Positions 8,647 to 18,074 of a stretch of 64,000 nucleotides of DNA are shown here, piece by piece. Below the pieces are notes generated by a model. It was not told the DNA's origin. It searched no databases and saw only the letters and a list, made by a program, of their open reading frames with translations. Every line of letters begins with the position of its first letter. Within the stretch, counting starts at the first letter, position 1. Source of the stretch: Ustilago trichophora (taxonomy: Eukaryota; Basidiomycota; Ustilaginomycetes; Ustilaginales; Ustilaginaceae); the NCBI GenBank assembly GCA_900323505.1, contig OOIN01000047.1:310001-374000 (forward strand), read 5' to 3'. The position numbers and the translations under genes were made by a program.

Positions 8647-10521
8647 CTACTGCTGGTGCTGGTGCTGGTGCTGCTGCTGCTTGCCCTGCAACGCCATCCC
8701 CGCCTTCCAGAAAGCGGGCCTCATCCTCAGTGCCAACCTTTGATCCTCCATGTAGACGCTCCTCTCGAAGGCGAGCATGATATCCGCGTGTGCCAACAGA
8801 TCAAAGCACTCATCTGTGTTGAGATGTTCCTCGACTGCTTGCTCCTTCAGCCTTTGCACGTCAGCGAGCGAAGCCGACTCCAGCACCGGATCTGGTCGGA
8901 TGCCAGTTCCTGACACGGCCCCTGCTCCTGCTGTGGGCGTTGAAGGTTTGCTGGCACCCGCAGGCTTAGTGGGTGTGGACTTGTTGGAAGCAGATGCGGT
9001 AGAAAGACCAGAAATGCCGCCGAAGAGCTGGTCCCAGCCTGACATGCTTTTTCCGAACGCTGGTTTGCTTCCGCCACCGGTTGATGGACGCTTGACACCG
9101 GCACCACCAGCTGCGGCGGCGGAAGGGGTGGCGCCAGGTCTGCCAGCGCCGGTTGGAGTGGATGCTCCTCCTGGGCCTGATTTGGCGGCGCCGCTCGGGC
9201 GGAATGCTGATGCTTGCGGATTGAGTTTGGAGGCGGGGGCTGCGGACGCACCGGATGGTTTTAGCGACTTATCAAGGGCAGCGTCGATGGAGGCTCGCAT
9301 CCTGGCTTCCGCCGACATGGCTTTGCCAGCATTAGCATTCGAGGCTGCACTCGAGGTCGCTGCCGCTATTGTGGCTTTCTTGCCTCCAGCACTTCCCGAT
9401 AACTTCGCTGCAGCTGTGGACGCACGACCCCCAGCCTTTTTCGCAGAGTCCGCCGTTGACTTGGCCTTTCGCGCCTTATTGCCTCGTAATTGCCGGTCTT
9501 CGTGATCGAATTCTTCATCCGTATCCAATGCAGCAGCATCCGCAAGATCATCTTCATCCGAGGCAGCATCGACCATCTCCTCATCCTCCTCGTCCTCATC
9601 ATCACTATAGTCGAAAGCTTTCCTTCCACCACGCGTGCTTGGGCCCTTAGCCTTTGCACCACCAGCAGGGCTGTCTGACAGCTTGGCTCGCTTCCTCTGT
9701 GGCGCCTTCGGCGCTTCCTCCGCCTCGTCCTCATCCTCTTCATCATCCGCGACAACCGTTCTTCTTCGGCCTGGGGCTTTGTTGCGGGCGTTCCTACTGC
9801 GTTTGCCAGATGTCTGCTGCTCTGCCGCATCTTTGCCAGATTTTGTTTCTTCGTCGGGCACAAAGTCGTCCGCCTCCTCCTGATTCGTTGCGGCATTGCC
9901 ATCCTGCTCATCATCATCATCATCAGCAAGATCGCGCAAATCTTCAGAAAGCTTCTTCCTTTGGACCCCCATTTTGATCGTGATTTTTGTTCCTGACGCT
10001 GAAGCAGAACCCGGTTGCGGTGTCGCCCCCCGCGAAGATCCACTCTCACCATCTATACTTGATTTCCCTTTCACGTTGAGTTTGACTTTTCGCCGCACGC
10101 TTTTGGGAGTACCCGCAGTGCTAGAAGACGTCGGCGCGGCATTGGAGGTCTTTGTGCTTGGCGAGGACTTCTCAGCGGGAGGGGAGTGCGATCGTAGCTT
10201 GGCTGTCGGTTTGCGGTCCCGCGTTGATGCTCTGCGCGTTGAGGTTGGCGTGTCCGTAGATTGTGCAGCGCCGGGAGGATCGGTGATTGTGCTGCTGGAT
10301 GGTTTGCTGGGTGTGTGCTCTGTTGTGGCTGGTATTAGAGGTTCAGATGCAATTTCCGCTCCTCGCCGGGATGTGCGCCGAGCTGGGGTTGGACGGGACA
10401 AGTCCGTCGTTGTTTGCGCAGAAGCGGGGTCAGACGACGCAGCGCGAGGCGTAGCAGCAGGTCCTGGTGTGGGAGGTGCGGACACGTCTGAGAGATCTGA
10501 ATCCCCGTCGAAAGCGTCCAT
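8647..10521 (-). CDS. unrecognised disordered, probably nuclear protein
   Basis: I do not recognise this protein. The preferred start is the ATG at 10521 (624 residues, MDAFDGDSDLSD...). An in-frame ATG at 10587 would add 22 less typical residues. Most of the chain is low complexity: Ser/Thr/Pro/Ala-rich in the first 150 residues, then basic patches (RRKVKLNVKGK, KITIKMGVQRKK), then acidic runs (DLADDDDDEQ, DEEDEDEAEE, DDEDEEDEE) alternating with Lys/Arg-rich KRSRNARNKAPGRRR. The compact part is the C-terminal 70 residues, with SLADVQRLKEQAVEEHLN and MLAFERSVYMEDQRLALRM, ending in a Gln/His tail. Alternating acidic and basic blocks are common in chromatin proteins. A nuclear role is inference only. 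Confidence 0.75.
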   Translation of the reverse strand: MDAFDGDSDLSDVSAPPTPGPAATPRAASSDPASAQTTTDLSRPTPARRTSRRGAEIASEPLIPATTEHTPSKPSSSTITDPPGAAQSTDTPTSTRRASTRDRKPTAKLRSHSPPAEKSSPSTKTSNAAPTSSSTAGTPKSVRRKVKLNVKGKSSIDGESGSSRGATPQPGSASASGTKITIKMGVQRKKLSEDLRDLADDDDDEQDGNAATNQEEADDFVPDEETKSGKDAAEQQTSGKRSRNARNKAPGRRRTVVADDEEDEDEAEEAPKAPQRKRAKLSDSPAGGAKAKGPSTRGGRKAFDYSDDEDEEDEEMVDAASDEDDLADAAALDTDEEFDHEDRQLRGNKARKAKSTADSAKKAGGRASTAAAKLSGSAGGKKATIAAATSSAASNANAGKAMSAEARMRASIDAALDKSLKPSGASAAPASKLNPQASAFRPSGAAKSGPGGASTPTGAGRPGATPSAAAAGGAGVKRPSTGGGSKPAFGKSMSGWDQLFGGISGLSTASASNKSTPTKPAGASKPSTPTAGAGAVSGTGIRPDPVLESASLADVQRLKEQAVEEHLNTDECFDLLAHADIMLAFERSVYMEDQRLALRMRPAFWKAGMALQGKQQQHQHQHQQ

Positions 10522-10649
10522 TGTCGTTGTCTGACGTGTATCCGTCTCGTCGAGTGTGAAGAAGTCGATGGATATCGTTTGTATCACCGTCCGGATACTT
10601 ATATAGGTTCGTGAGATGTGTGTGTGTGTACAAAAGAGAGGGGAGGGAG

Positions 10650-10687
<38 letters not shown>

Positions 10688-11262
10688 GCACGAAAGCTTT
10701 GAAGTGAGAGACGAAAGGAGCAAATTCAAGGGTCCGAGATGAAATCCATTCACTGCACAATTGGATGTGGAGTAAATATTGCCCTTCCTGGATGTCCAAA
10801 GTCAATTGCAATCTTCGATCGATGCACTCTGCAGGCTCTGCGTGCCGTGTAAGACAGTGTACTGAGCAACCTCTGTGACTGACAGCATAGGAGCTCAGAC
10901 TCCTGCCAGGTGATTGTTGTCTGGCTCTGCTTTCTCTTTGTGGTGGCTGGAGAATCCACATGGATGCAATATGCTACAGATCTCTAGCAACCAACAATGG
11001 TCCTTCCGGCCAAATATCTCAATCAGTCCATACCAAACAAGTTTCAATTCATTGAACGGCTGCAAAACCTTGTGGACAGGCAATCAGCAGGGAGCCTTTC
11101 CAATCCAGGCATATGCAAACATTCGTGCACGACGAGACAATCTTTACAGTCGTCCGCCACCGTTAGCACAGATCATGTTCGTCTGAGCGCAAGCGATTTG
11201 ACGGTGATATTCATCTTCTCTTCTCTGCAGCGTCACTAGCAATACAAAAACAACATTGTCGC
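10522..11262. promoter_or_regulatory. intergenic, with GA microsatellite
   Basis: A 741-base spacer between the 5' end of the unrecognised gene and the 3' end of the CENP-I gene. It has a GA repeat at about 10652-10685. No other feature is supported. Confidence 0.6.
10652..10685. repeat. GA dinucleotide repeat
   Basis: About 17 GA units, 130 bases upstream of the preferred start at 10521. Confidence 0.95.
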
Positions 11263-14148
11263 TCACGCCTGCGCCTCCGCTTCGCCACGAATACTCTTCA
11301 ACTGATGCCCAAAGGTGACCAGAATATTCTTCAGGAGCTCGTACAACCCATGCGCACCCTGCCTATCGAGCCAGTCGAGCATGTGAGCCCTGAAGTCGGT
11401 ATGAGTCCAGCCGCTCGGGATTCCATTCTTCTTTGCGGCTTTGAGCGACTTGGGCGTGATTGGGCCCCTTATCCAACCCTCCTGTTCGGCCTGCTTCTTG
11501 TTCTTCTGGGTGCAGTATTCATTTGCAAAGCGTTCAGAGAGATGACTCATCGATCTCGAATACGGCGTATTGGCCACGGTTGCCAGCTTTAAGTTCAGCT
11601 CCTCTCCCCGCTGCGTCAGCTTGGAGAGCACCGCCTCGTCGAATCCAGGTGGGAGACTGCCAACAGCAGTCGGGTCGGTAACGATCTTACCGAGCCAGAC
11701 GAGATTTGCAACGAGCGTGACGGTGCTATTGAGCGTACTAAGATTCTCCTCCTCGAAGAAAGTCGAGCGGAGAGCGTGGAATTTGTTCTCGAGTCCTGTG
11801 TCTTGTTTGACAGGGGGTTGGGCCGTGCCGTTGTATTCTTCAAACGAAGAGCGTAGCGTCTGAATCAGTCCGGCGAGCCGTGAGATGGGAACGAGCGTCG
11901 TAGCATGCAAGGTGAAGGCAAAGAGCGGCAAAGGGGGAATGCTGGCGCTGGCGCGCCGACCGCCTAAGGGACCAGATAGAACTTCGTATGTGCAAAGGGC
12001 GGCATGTTCGATGAGAAGGTGGCGTGGATAGAGCCCGACAAGGGAGGCTGCGAGCGAGTTGGCGCGTGCAGAGATGGCGGAGAGGAGCTCGGCGTAGTCT
12101 ACGGAGGGGTCGAGGGTCGAGATCCCCCATCGGTAGTGGGCGCGCCCGTCGAGGAGTCTGCCGATCTCGGACCAGTCGCGGGCACCCCACTTGGATAGCA
12201 AGCCAGTCAAGGCGAGCAGCACCCTCGCCGAAGTTTCGAGGGAGACCTTGCTTGATGTAGCCAGCATTTCCAGGGGCGCCATTATACGTTCCTCGAACGA
12301 AGCGAGATCAGAAGGCGTAACGAGAGGCACAAACGCCAGCACCTCCTGAGCCAGCTGATCCCAACGTTCCGTCCAGCCATCCATGTCGTGTGTGGTTCCA
12401 TCCGCTGTTCTAGCATATTCCCCGGCCGCCATCTCAGCAATCGCCAGCAGCACGCTGGACGTCAATTCCTCGAGCTTGGCCGGCATCTGCTCCGCCAACT
12501 CAAACACGTAACTCGCCCGGCGCAGTAGCGCAGCAAGCCGCATGAACTCTGCCTCGGTTGACGGTAGCTTCAGCCTTAGCCTTTGACGCTGCGACGCTCT
12601 AGTGGATTGCACACCCAGCTCGTCGCTGAGCACACTTTCCAACCAATCCGATAATCGGGCCCAACACAAATCCTGCTCCGCCTGTCGATTGCGCCTCCCC
12701 GCAGGGATAGTCTGGCTGAGCGAGTCCTCATTGACGATCGTTGCACCCGACAACACAGCAACGCGCATGAGACGGGCGCCAAAGCCACTGCCCAACATCG
12801 CTGCTGCTTGAGAAGGTAGCACAAGTCGGTCCAAGCTATGCGCCAGGTGCCGCAGTGAAGACAATTCGGTGATGAGCGATGGATGTGTCCCAAACGCCTT
12901 CTGCGCCGAGTTGAGCGGCTGGATGGTGACCAGATTCGGAATGGCGATCAGGGTCGCAGCTGCGCCGAGCCCGACGGCTACCGCCGCCTCTCCTGCTGAG
13001 CCTTCTTTAACTGCCTTCGACGAGAGGCGTTGCTTCTTGACCGCGCGGGTGCCAGACTCGTTCTCCTCCTCGACCTCGTCATCCGAATCCACCGCTTCAC
13101 CCTGGCTGCGACGCGTGCATCTCGCATGTGCAAGCAAGACGGCCGCAATCCAATCCGCATCAGGATATTTGAGACCCGCAGCGGGACCTGCTCCAACCGC
13201 CGAACTGCCCGCACCCCCACCTCCGAGCAGCTCAGGAAATAGCAAGTCCGGATAGAAGTTGGCATATGTCGACAAGAGAGCCGAGATCCCCGCTTCGGGC
13301 GCAGCATTTGCGCGCAACGCCATCAGCTTTGTGATCCTGTAGTGCCGGACGTGTCTCCGCTTGGTCAACCTGCAGAGAAGGTAGCACAGATGTGGACGCA
13401 ATGCCTGGTAGTCAATGTGGTGGAACAGGGTCGAATAGCATTTTTCGAGCGTAGTCTTGGCCGCTGTAGTGAGGTAAGATGTTGGCAGTGTTCCGGTCAA
13501 GGAGGAGTATTGGGACGCATGACGTTGCATTGCCTCCTGCTGGCGTTCGTCGCGCTGCCTCGATGTTGATCGCAGGTTTTCTGCTGTTGCTTCGGTGTAG
13601 AAGTTCGCAGCGACAGACAGCGCTACCGGAGGAGACTCAACAAGCACACATAACAGCTTGAGCGCTGCCACCTGCACCTTGCTATCCACTTTCAACCTTT
13701 CAGGTCCAAGGCTGGATTCTGCATTGTTGCCACCCTCCTTCTGCATCCCAGCCAGCTTGATTGTATCAGTACCAGGAGAGGGGCCGAGAGAGGCGATAAT
13801 GTCGAGCACCGCCTGTCTGCCGAGCTTTGCGCGGGGTCGAGGGATCACAGCTCGGAGGATACCGAGCGATATCGATGTTTTCGGTGGTTTGAGCTTGGCG
13901 GGAGAACTGCTTGCGCCGCTGGATGACTGAGCACGAAGCCGACCGAGAAGGGCGAGCCTGACGAGCTGCTCGCATTGCTTTGAGGAGAAGCCGAACGACC
14001 GTGCATGTTTTTGAAGCCCTTGCAACGCACTGGATAGGTTCTCGGCGGACCCAGGTGATGGTTGTGCAGAGAGCGCTTTGGAGAGCTCTAATACAAGGCG
14101 GTCTGCCACAGCTGTGGCATTGGCGGTGTCGGTGATGAGTGCCGGCAT
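11263..14148 (-). CDS. mis6: inner kinetochore protein CENP-I / Mis6 homologue
   Basis: The start is taken at the ATG at 14148 (961 residues). The open frame extends 37 codons further up (to 14259) but those residues look like leader. The best diagnostic stretch is around residues 240-310: the segment HHIDYQALRPHLCYLLCRLT, then KRRHVRHYRITKLMALR, then ISALLSTYANFYPDLLFPEL. This matches the core of the Mis6/CENP-I family, where a short loop after two helices reads HVRxxRI. The rest is alpha-helical repeat-like, with a Lys/Glu/Ser-rich nuclear insert (DSDDEVEEENESGTRAVKKQR). Family members are part of the constitutive centromere network (Ctf3/CENP-I with CENP-H and CENP-K), bind CENP-A chromatin and help load CENP-A. 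No intron is needed. The identification rests on remembered family patterns and is probable, not certain. Confidence 0.8.
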   Translation of the reverse strand: MPALITDTANATAVADRLVLELSKALSAQPSPGSAENLSSALQGLQKHARSFGFSSKQCEQLVRLALLGRLRAQSSSGASSSPAKLKPPKTSISLGILRAVIPRPRAKLGRQAVLDIIASLGPSPGTDTIKLAGMQKEGGNNAESSLGPERLKVDSKVQVAALKLLCVLVESPPVALSVAANFYTEATAENLRSTSRQRDERQQEAMQRHASQYSSLTGTLPTSYLTTAAKTTLEKCYSTLFHHIDYQALRPHLCYLLCRLTKRRHVRHYRITKLMALRANAAPEAGISALLSTYANFYPDLLFPELLGGGGAGSSAVGAGPAAGLKYPDADWIAAVLLAHARCTRRSQGEAVDSDDEVEEENESGTRAVKKQRLSSKAVKEGSAGEAAVAVGLGAAATLIAIPNLVTIQPLNSAQKAFGTHPSLITELSSLRHLAHSLDRLVLPSQAAAMLGSGFGARLMRVAVLSGATIVNEDSLSQTIPAGRRNRQAEQDLCWARLSDWLESVLSDELGVQSTRASQRQRLRLKLPSTEAEFMRLAALLRRASYVFELAEQMPAKLEELTSSVLLAIAEMAAGEYARTADGTTHDMDGWTERWDQLAQEVLAFVPLVTPSDLASFEERIMAPLEMLATSSKVSLETSARVLLALTGLLSKWGARDWSEIGRLLDGRAHYRWGISTLDPSVDYAELLSAISARANSLAASLVGLYPRHLLIEHAALCTYEVLSGPLGGRRASASIPPLPLFAFTLHATTLVPISRLAGLIQTLRSSFEEYNGTAQPPVKQDTGLENKFHALRSTFFEEENLSTLNSTVTLVANLVWLGKIVTDPTAVGSLPPGFDEAVLSKLTQRGEELNLKLATVANTPYSRSMSHLSERFANEYCTQKNKKQAEQEGWIRGPITPKSLKAAKKNGIPSGWTHTDFRAHMLDWLDRQGAHGLYELLKNILVTFGHQLKSIRGEAEAQA

Positions 14149-15192
14149 CGTTGGATGAGAGGGGTGATGCGATCGTCTGCTGAAAAGCCTTTCTTGAGTC
14201 CGGACCTCAGATCCGAAATAGAGCTTCGGAAGACGATTACACTGTTGGGTAGATCGCACTGCGCACGAATGCGGACTGCGAGTTCCGTGCTAGAACGACA
14301 AAGTCGCGTATGTCCTTGTCACGATGTCGACGTGGGATGCCGGCCCCGGCGATTCGAATTCCAGGCAAGCGGTCAGAACAGTACAGAAGGGGTATCAAGT
14401 AAGTCCAAGATTTATGGCTGCGCCAGCCATAGAAGCTTTTGCGGTGGTATATGGGGTGGGATGAACAGCACACGGACGCGATCAGTGATGGTGAGGAGTG
14501 AAAGAACAGAGCTTTGGCAAAAACAAAACCAACACTCCACACTGCAGCCGCTCACACGCGACGTGACGCGATTTAAAGACAGAGACGTGTTCACAGCCGA
14601 GGGCTAACAAATGTCAATTTTTTTTTTCAAGCTGTTCACCATGTCACATTCTCAGACTGTAGTCCAGCGGTCCCTAGATGACAATTTGGAAGGAAAAACA
14701 TTCCGTCTTTGGGATCCAGGTGTCAAGGCGGATGGATGCCCATGCCGGAACCTAGAGTCCTGAGACTACCAGACATGTCAGTCACGCTTCCACGACTGCA
14801 CACAAGAATCAGCATCGTCGACCCCGACCACTCTCATTCGTGACACAAACCTGGAAGGTGAGGAGAATTGGTATTGGCGTTAAATCCAGCTAGAGAAGCC
14901 AGATGGCATTGAGGTGTAGGAAGATTTGAAAGGAGACGTCAAAGGGACAGTATGAACATGGCATGACTGGAATCATAAGACGAGAAGATGGGAAATTTTG
15001 AAGGCGGACGAGTCGGAAGATGGATCCGATACGATATGTGACCGATCCTGCGTGAGGCCATAGGCGTTGCCGAGAGTAATCAGCAAGTTTGAACCTCGGC
15101 AACAATCAGCCCTCGTTTCAGCACAGCTGCGCCATTCCGATTGTCAGACAGCGCACTGAAAGCGAATAGCCGATTGAGGGTGCAAGTTAAGT
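14149..15192. promoter_or_regulatory. intergenic, CENP-I promoter and YOP1 3' flank
   Basis: About 1 kb with no credible coding frame. It includes a short poly-T tract near 14618-14628. I see no RNA gene. Confidence 0.55.
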
Positions 15193-16574
15193 TCAGTGAG
15201 TCTCGGCGGGAGCAGCAGGGGTGCTGGCGTTGGCCTGGTGGACGGTCTTCTGGGTGGTGAGGAAAGCAGGGCGGATGACCTTGCTGTAGACCATCTTGGC
15301 ACCCTGGGTCTGAGGGAGCATGAGCCAGACAATAGCGAGAGTCTTGATGGTGTAGTACCAGGGAACGTAGTAGAGGACGATGCTGGAGAAGGTCTCGAGG
15401 AAAGTGAACATGCCGAAGACGACCCAGTAGGTGAGCCACTGGATGTCATCCTGAGGCTGGGGGCTCTCGAGCGCCTTGAGCGAGAAGTAGGCGGGGATGA
15501 AGAAGCCGAGGAGGTTGGTCAAGAAGCCGGCGGCGCTGTTGTGTGAAAGTGAAGATTATACGGATGTCAGGAGGCGGTTCCTTCCAGCTGAAGATTGCCA
15601 TTTTGGGCGTGACAGGCCTCTGCGGCCAGCAAAGCTAAGCTCTGCAAGGCCATGTAGATCGGTACTCACATGTTGAAGAAGACAAACTGCAAGTCATGAA
15701 GGAAGGGAGCAGTGCAGACAAGCAAAGCCAAGGCAATGAAGTCGGAAGTTAGCAGAATTCAATAAAAGACGGGCTCGTCCGCTTGTGCCTATTCTGCGCA
15801 AGCGCCAGGCAAGCTATCCGCGTCGATTAGTCTACCTCCTCGCTGACAGATCGAGGCATCATGGTGCTCTGCCATCAGCGAGACGCATCGAGCGGACTAG
15901 GCAGCGGTGCAGTATGCTGCGAAAGTCTTGTTCCGAAGTTGTGCTAATCAAAACTTACGAGGGTGAAGATACCGAAAGCACCGAGGGCGGCGTAAGCCTT
16001 GGGGATGGGGACGGTCTGCTCGAACTTCTTAAGAGCGGGGTATCTGGAGAGCTGTATATGGTCGAAGCGGAGTCCAGCGAAAAGGGGATTGCAGAAAAAT
16101 ACAGGTGAGCAAGCTATTCCCACTCAAGCTCTTCGGGGTCTACATCACGAGATGTGAACGAGACACTTACCTCCTTGTCGATCTTTTATCCGAAATCAGG
16201 GTTGAATGAATGGCATGGTGGGACAGAGCGTCATTGACAGACATTGACAAATACCATGTTGAGCGGGTGATGAGGGTCACGAGGTTCGTCGACATGGTAG
16301 CAAATTTGCAGTAGCGTGATCCAGATGAAGTGATCGAAACGAATCGGTTCAAGCGCAAGGATAAGCAAAATTTGAAAGGATGAGGGAGGACAAAGGGGTC
16401 TGTTAGCGATCATGATCAAAGTAGCTCAGAATTGGACCGCAAGGCAAGGAGCTGAGACGTTTCTTCTCCCTAAACAATGCTGGAGGGCAGAGAATCACGG
16501 ATGGTGATATCGAAACGAACCTGAGCGACAAAGTATTCCACCTTCTGCTGGACTTGCTGAGCTTGGGCGGCCAT
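15193..16574 (-). CDS. YOP1: Yop1/REEP-family ER membrane-shaping protein, five exons
   Basis: Spliced model: exons 16521-16574, 16171-16182, 15959-16051, 15670-15686 and 15193-15535 (519 bases, 172 residues). Every junction has GT...AG ends and keeps frame. The protein matches the TB2/DP1/HVA22 family: a short N-tail (VQQKVEYFVAQ-IDKE-LSRYPALKKFE), two hydrophobic hairpins, the segments TNLLGFFIPAYFSLKALESP and DDIQWLTYWVVFGMFTFLE, then WLMLPQTQGAKMVY, and a Pro/Ala-rich tail. Length is as usual for Yop1. Family members insert hairpins into the ER membrane and curve tubules together with reticulons. Oddly, exon 2 has only 12 bases (four codons) and exon 4 only 17. An upstream in-frame TAA just before exon 2 forbids a longer version. 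The large last exon is certain; the small exons rest on homology and splice signals. Confidence 0.9.
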
Positions 16575-18074
16575 TTTGAATTACGTGCGGAACTGGAGTG
16601 ACGAACTTGAAAAAAGATGTGTTACGGATAGGAAGATGTGCAACGACGTTGAGATCGGATAAGGTGTTGTGCGAGAGAGAGAGATGATGGAAGGAAGTGG
16701 AGAGGTGACGAGAAATCGTGTCAGAGAGGTTTGTGCGGAGCGGTTAGCGAATGTCCAAGTAGTTTCGTGTTCGTGTGTGTGAATTGGGCAGAAGGAGAGC
16801 ACACCAACACGCACACAGTTGTCGATGATTGTGATTTAAGAAAAGGGCAGAAGAAACCGGGCAGTTGGCCAGTTCAACGACAAATCGGAGGGCGAATAAG
16901 AATTTAACCAAGCCGCTGATGCCTTCGCTGATACGCACAATCCACCCTCTTTTCAGTGATACCTTAGACTGCACACATTTCCATGCGCACAAACCCCACC
17001 TGCTGTCCAGATATGCTCTACCCAACAGCAACTACTTTTGAATCACGATCAGTTCATCGACACTATGCTTGCTTGGAGAAGAAACACATGTTACAAGACA
17101 GAATGAGGTGTAGAATTCCAAGACATGTTGACTGTCTGTCTGGGTGACAGCAACCAAAGGCGTCAGCGGACTCAGCTCGAACCACGATCATGGGCTTTCA
17201 GCACACAAAATTTCCATCAGAGGCTGGGCCGCGCTGCCTCTTTTCTTTGACAGGAGGCTGAGTTACCGCTCTGCTTGATGACCTGCACAGTGCCGTGGCT
17301 TTTCTTATCCGTGTCGTCGTCATGTTTGATTTCTTTGCTGCTGCCTTCTGGCGTCACTCTTGGAATTTCCCCTTTCACTGTTGGTCTCTCAGGAAAATTG
17401 TAATTTTCGGAATCTGTTTTGTAATCGATGAGCTCAATCGCATTTCAAATGTCGATCCAAAAGCCACTGCCACACGACGTAGCCCGCAATACAAAAAAAA
17501 AGGAGACAGTCAGCCATTTCTTCTCGAGGTTGTGAGCTAGAGCTCGCTTCGATGTGGACGGGCCATCTTTGACTTGCGGAAGAAGCAACAAAGAGAGCAA
17601 GATGGCGTCAAACTTCCACACTCTTGGTCTTAAGCCCGCTTTGCTGCTGCCCTTTTTGATCGACTTTGTATTGTTTTAGCATCTGTTCCCACGAGAAGCA
17701 TAGCTCACGCCAAGAATCTCTCATCCGATAGACACCTAACAGACACCTGCAGCCATCAGCTTCGCTAAGAACACCAACGCATACTTAAGCGCTGTTCTTC
17801 TGACGCTGTATCAATGCTGTGTGCAAGCAATATCAACTTAGGGTTACTAGCAATTTGCGAAATGAGCCAGCGGCCGATGAGATGTTGACAACTGCTACGA
17901 CTATAGCTCAACTCTTCTCGAGGTCCGTGACCATCACGATAACAGATCCACTCTAATCAAGCTTCTCATCTTCACCACACATTCGCAATCAGCAACAGTG
18001 GCACAGCGTATTCTCTATGTGCATTTACAGCAACCAGTCGGTATACCAGTGCGATCCAAGATAGTGATCGCCGT
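16575..18074. promoter_or_regulatory. 1.5-kb intergenic region
   Basis: Upstream of YOP1 and downstream of the HAD/F-box gene. The open frames in it have no family features and no plausible splice partners. Nothing else is supported. Confidence 0.55.

Noticed and set aside
11263..14259. The longer start at 14259 for the CENP-I gene
   Set aside because: The extra 37 residues look like translated leader; the ATG at 14148 gives a more typical start.
14260..14420. A possible tRNA around GATTCGAATTCC
   Set aside because: The arms do not pair into a cloverleaf and no A box is placed correctly.
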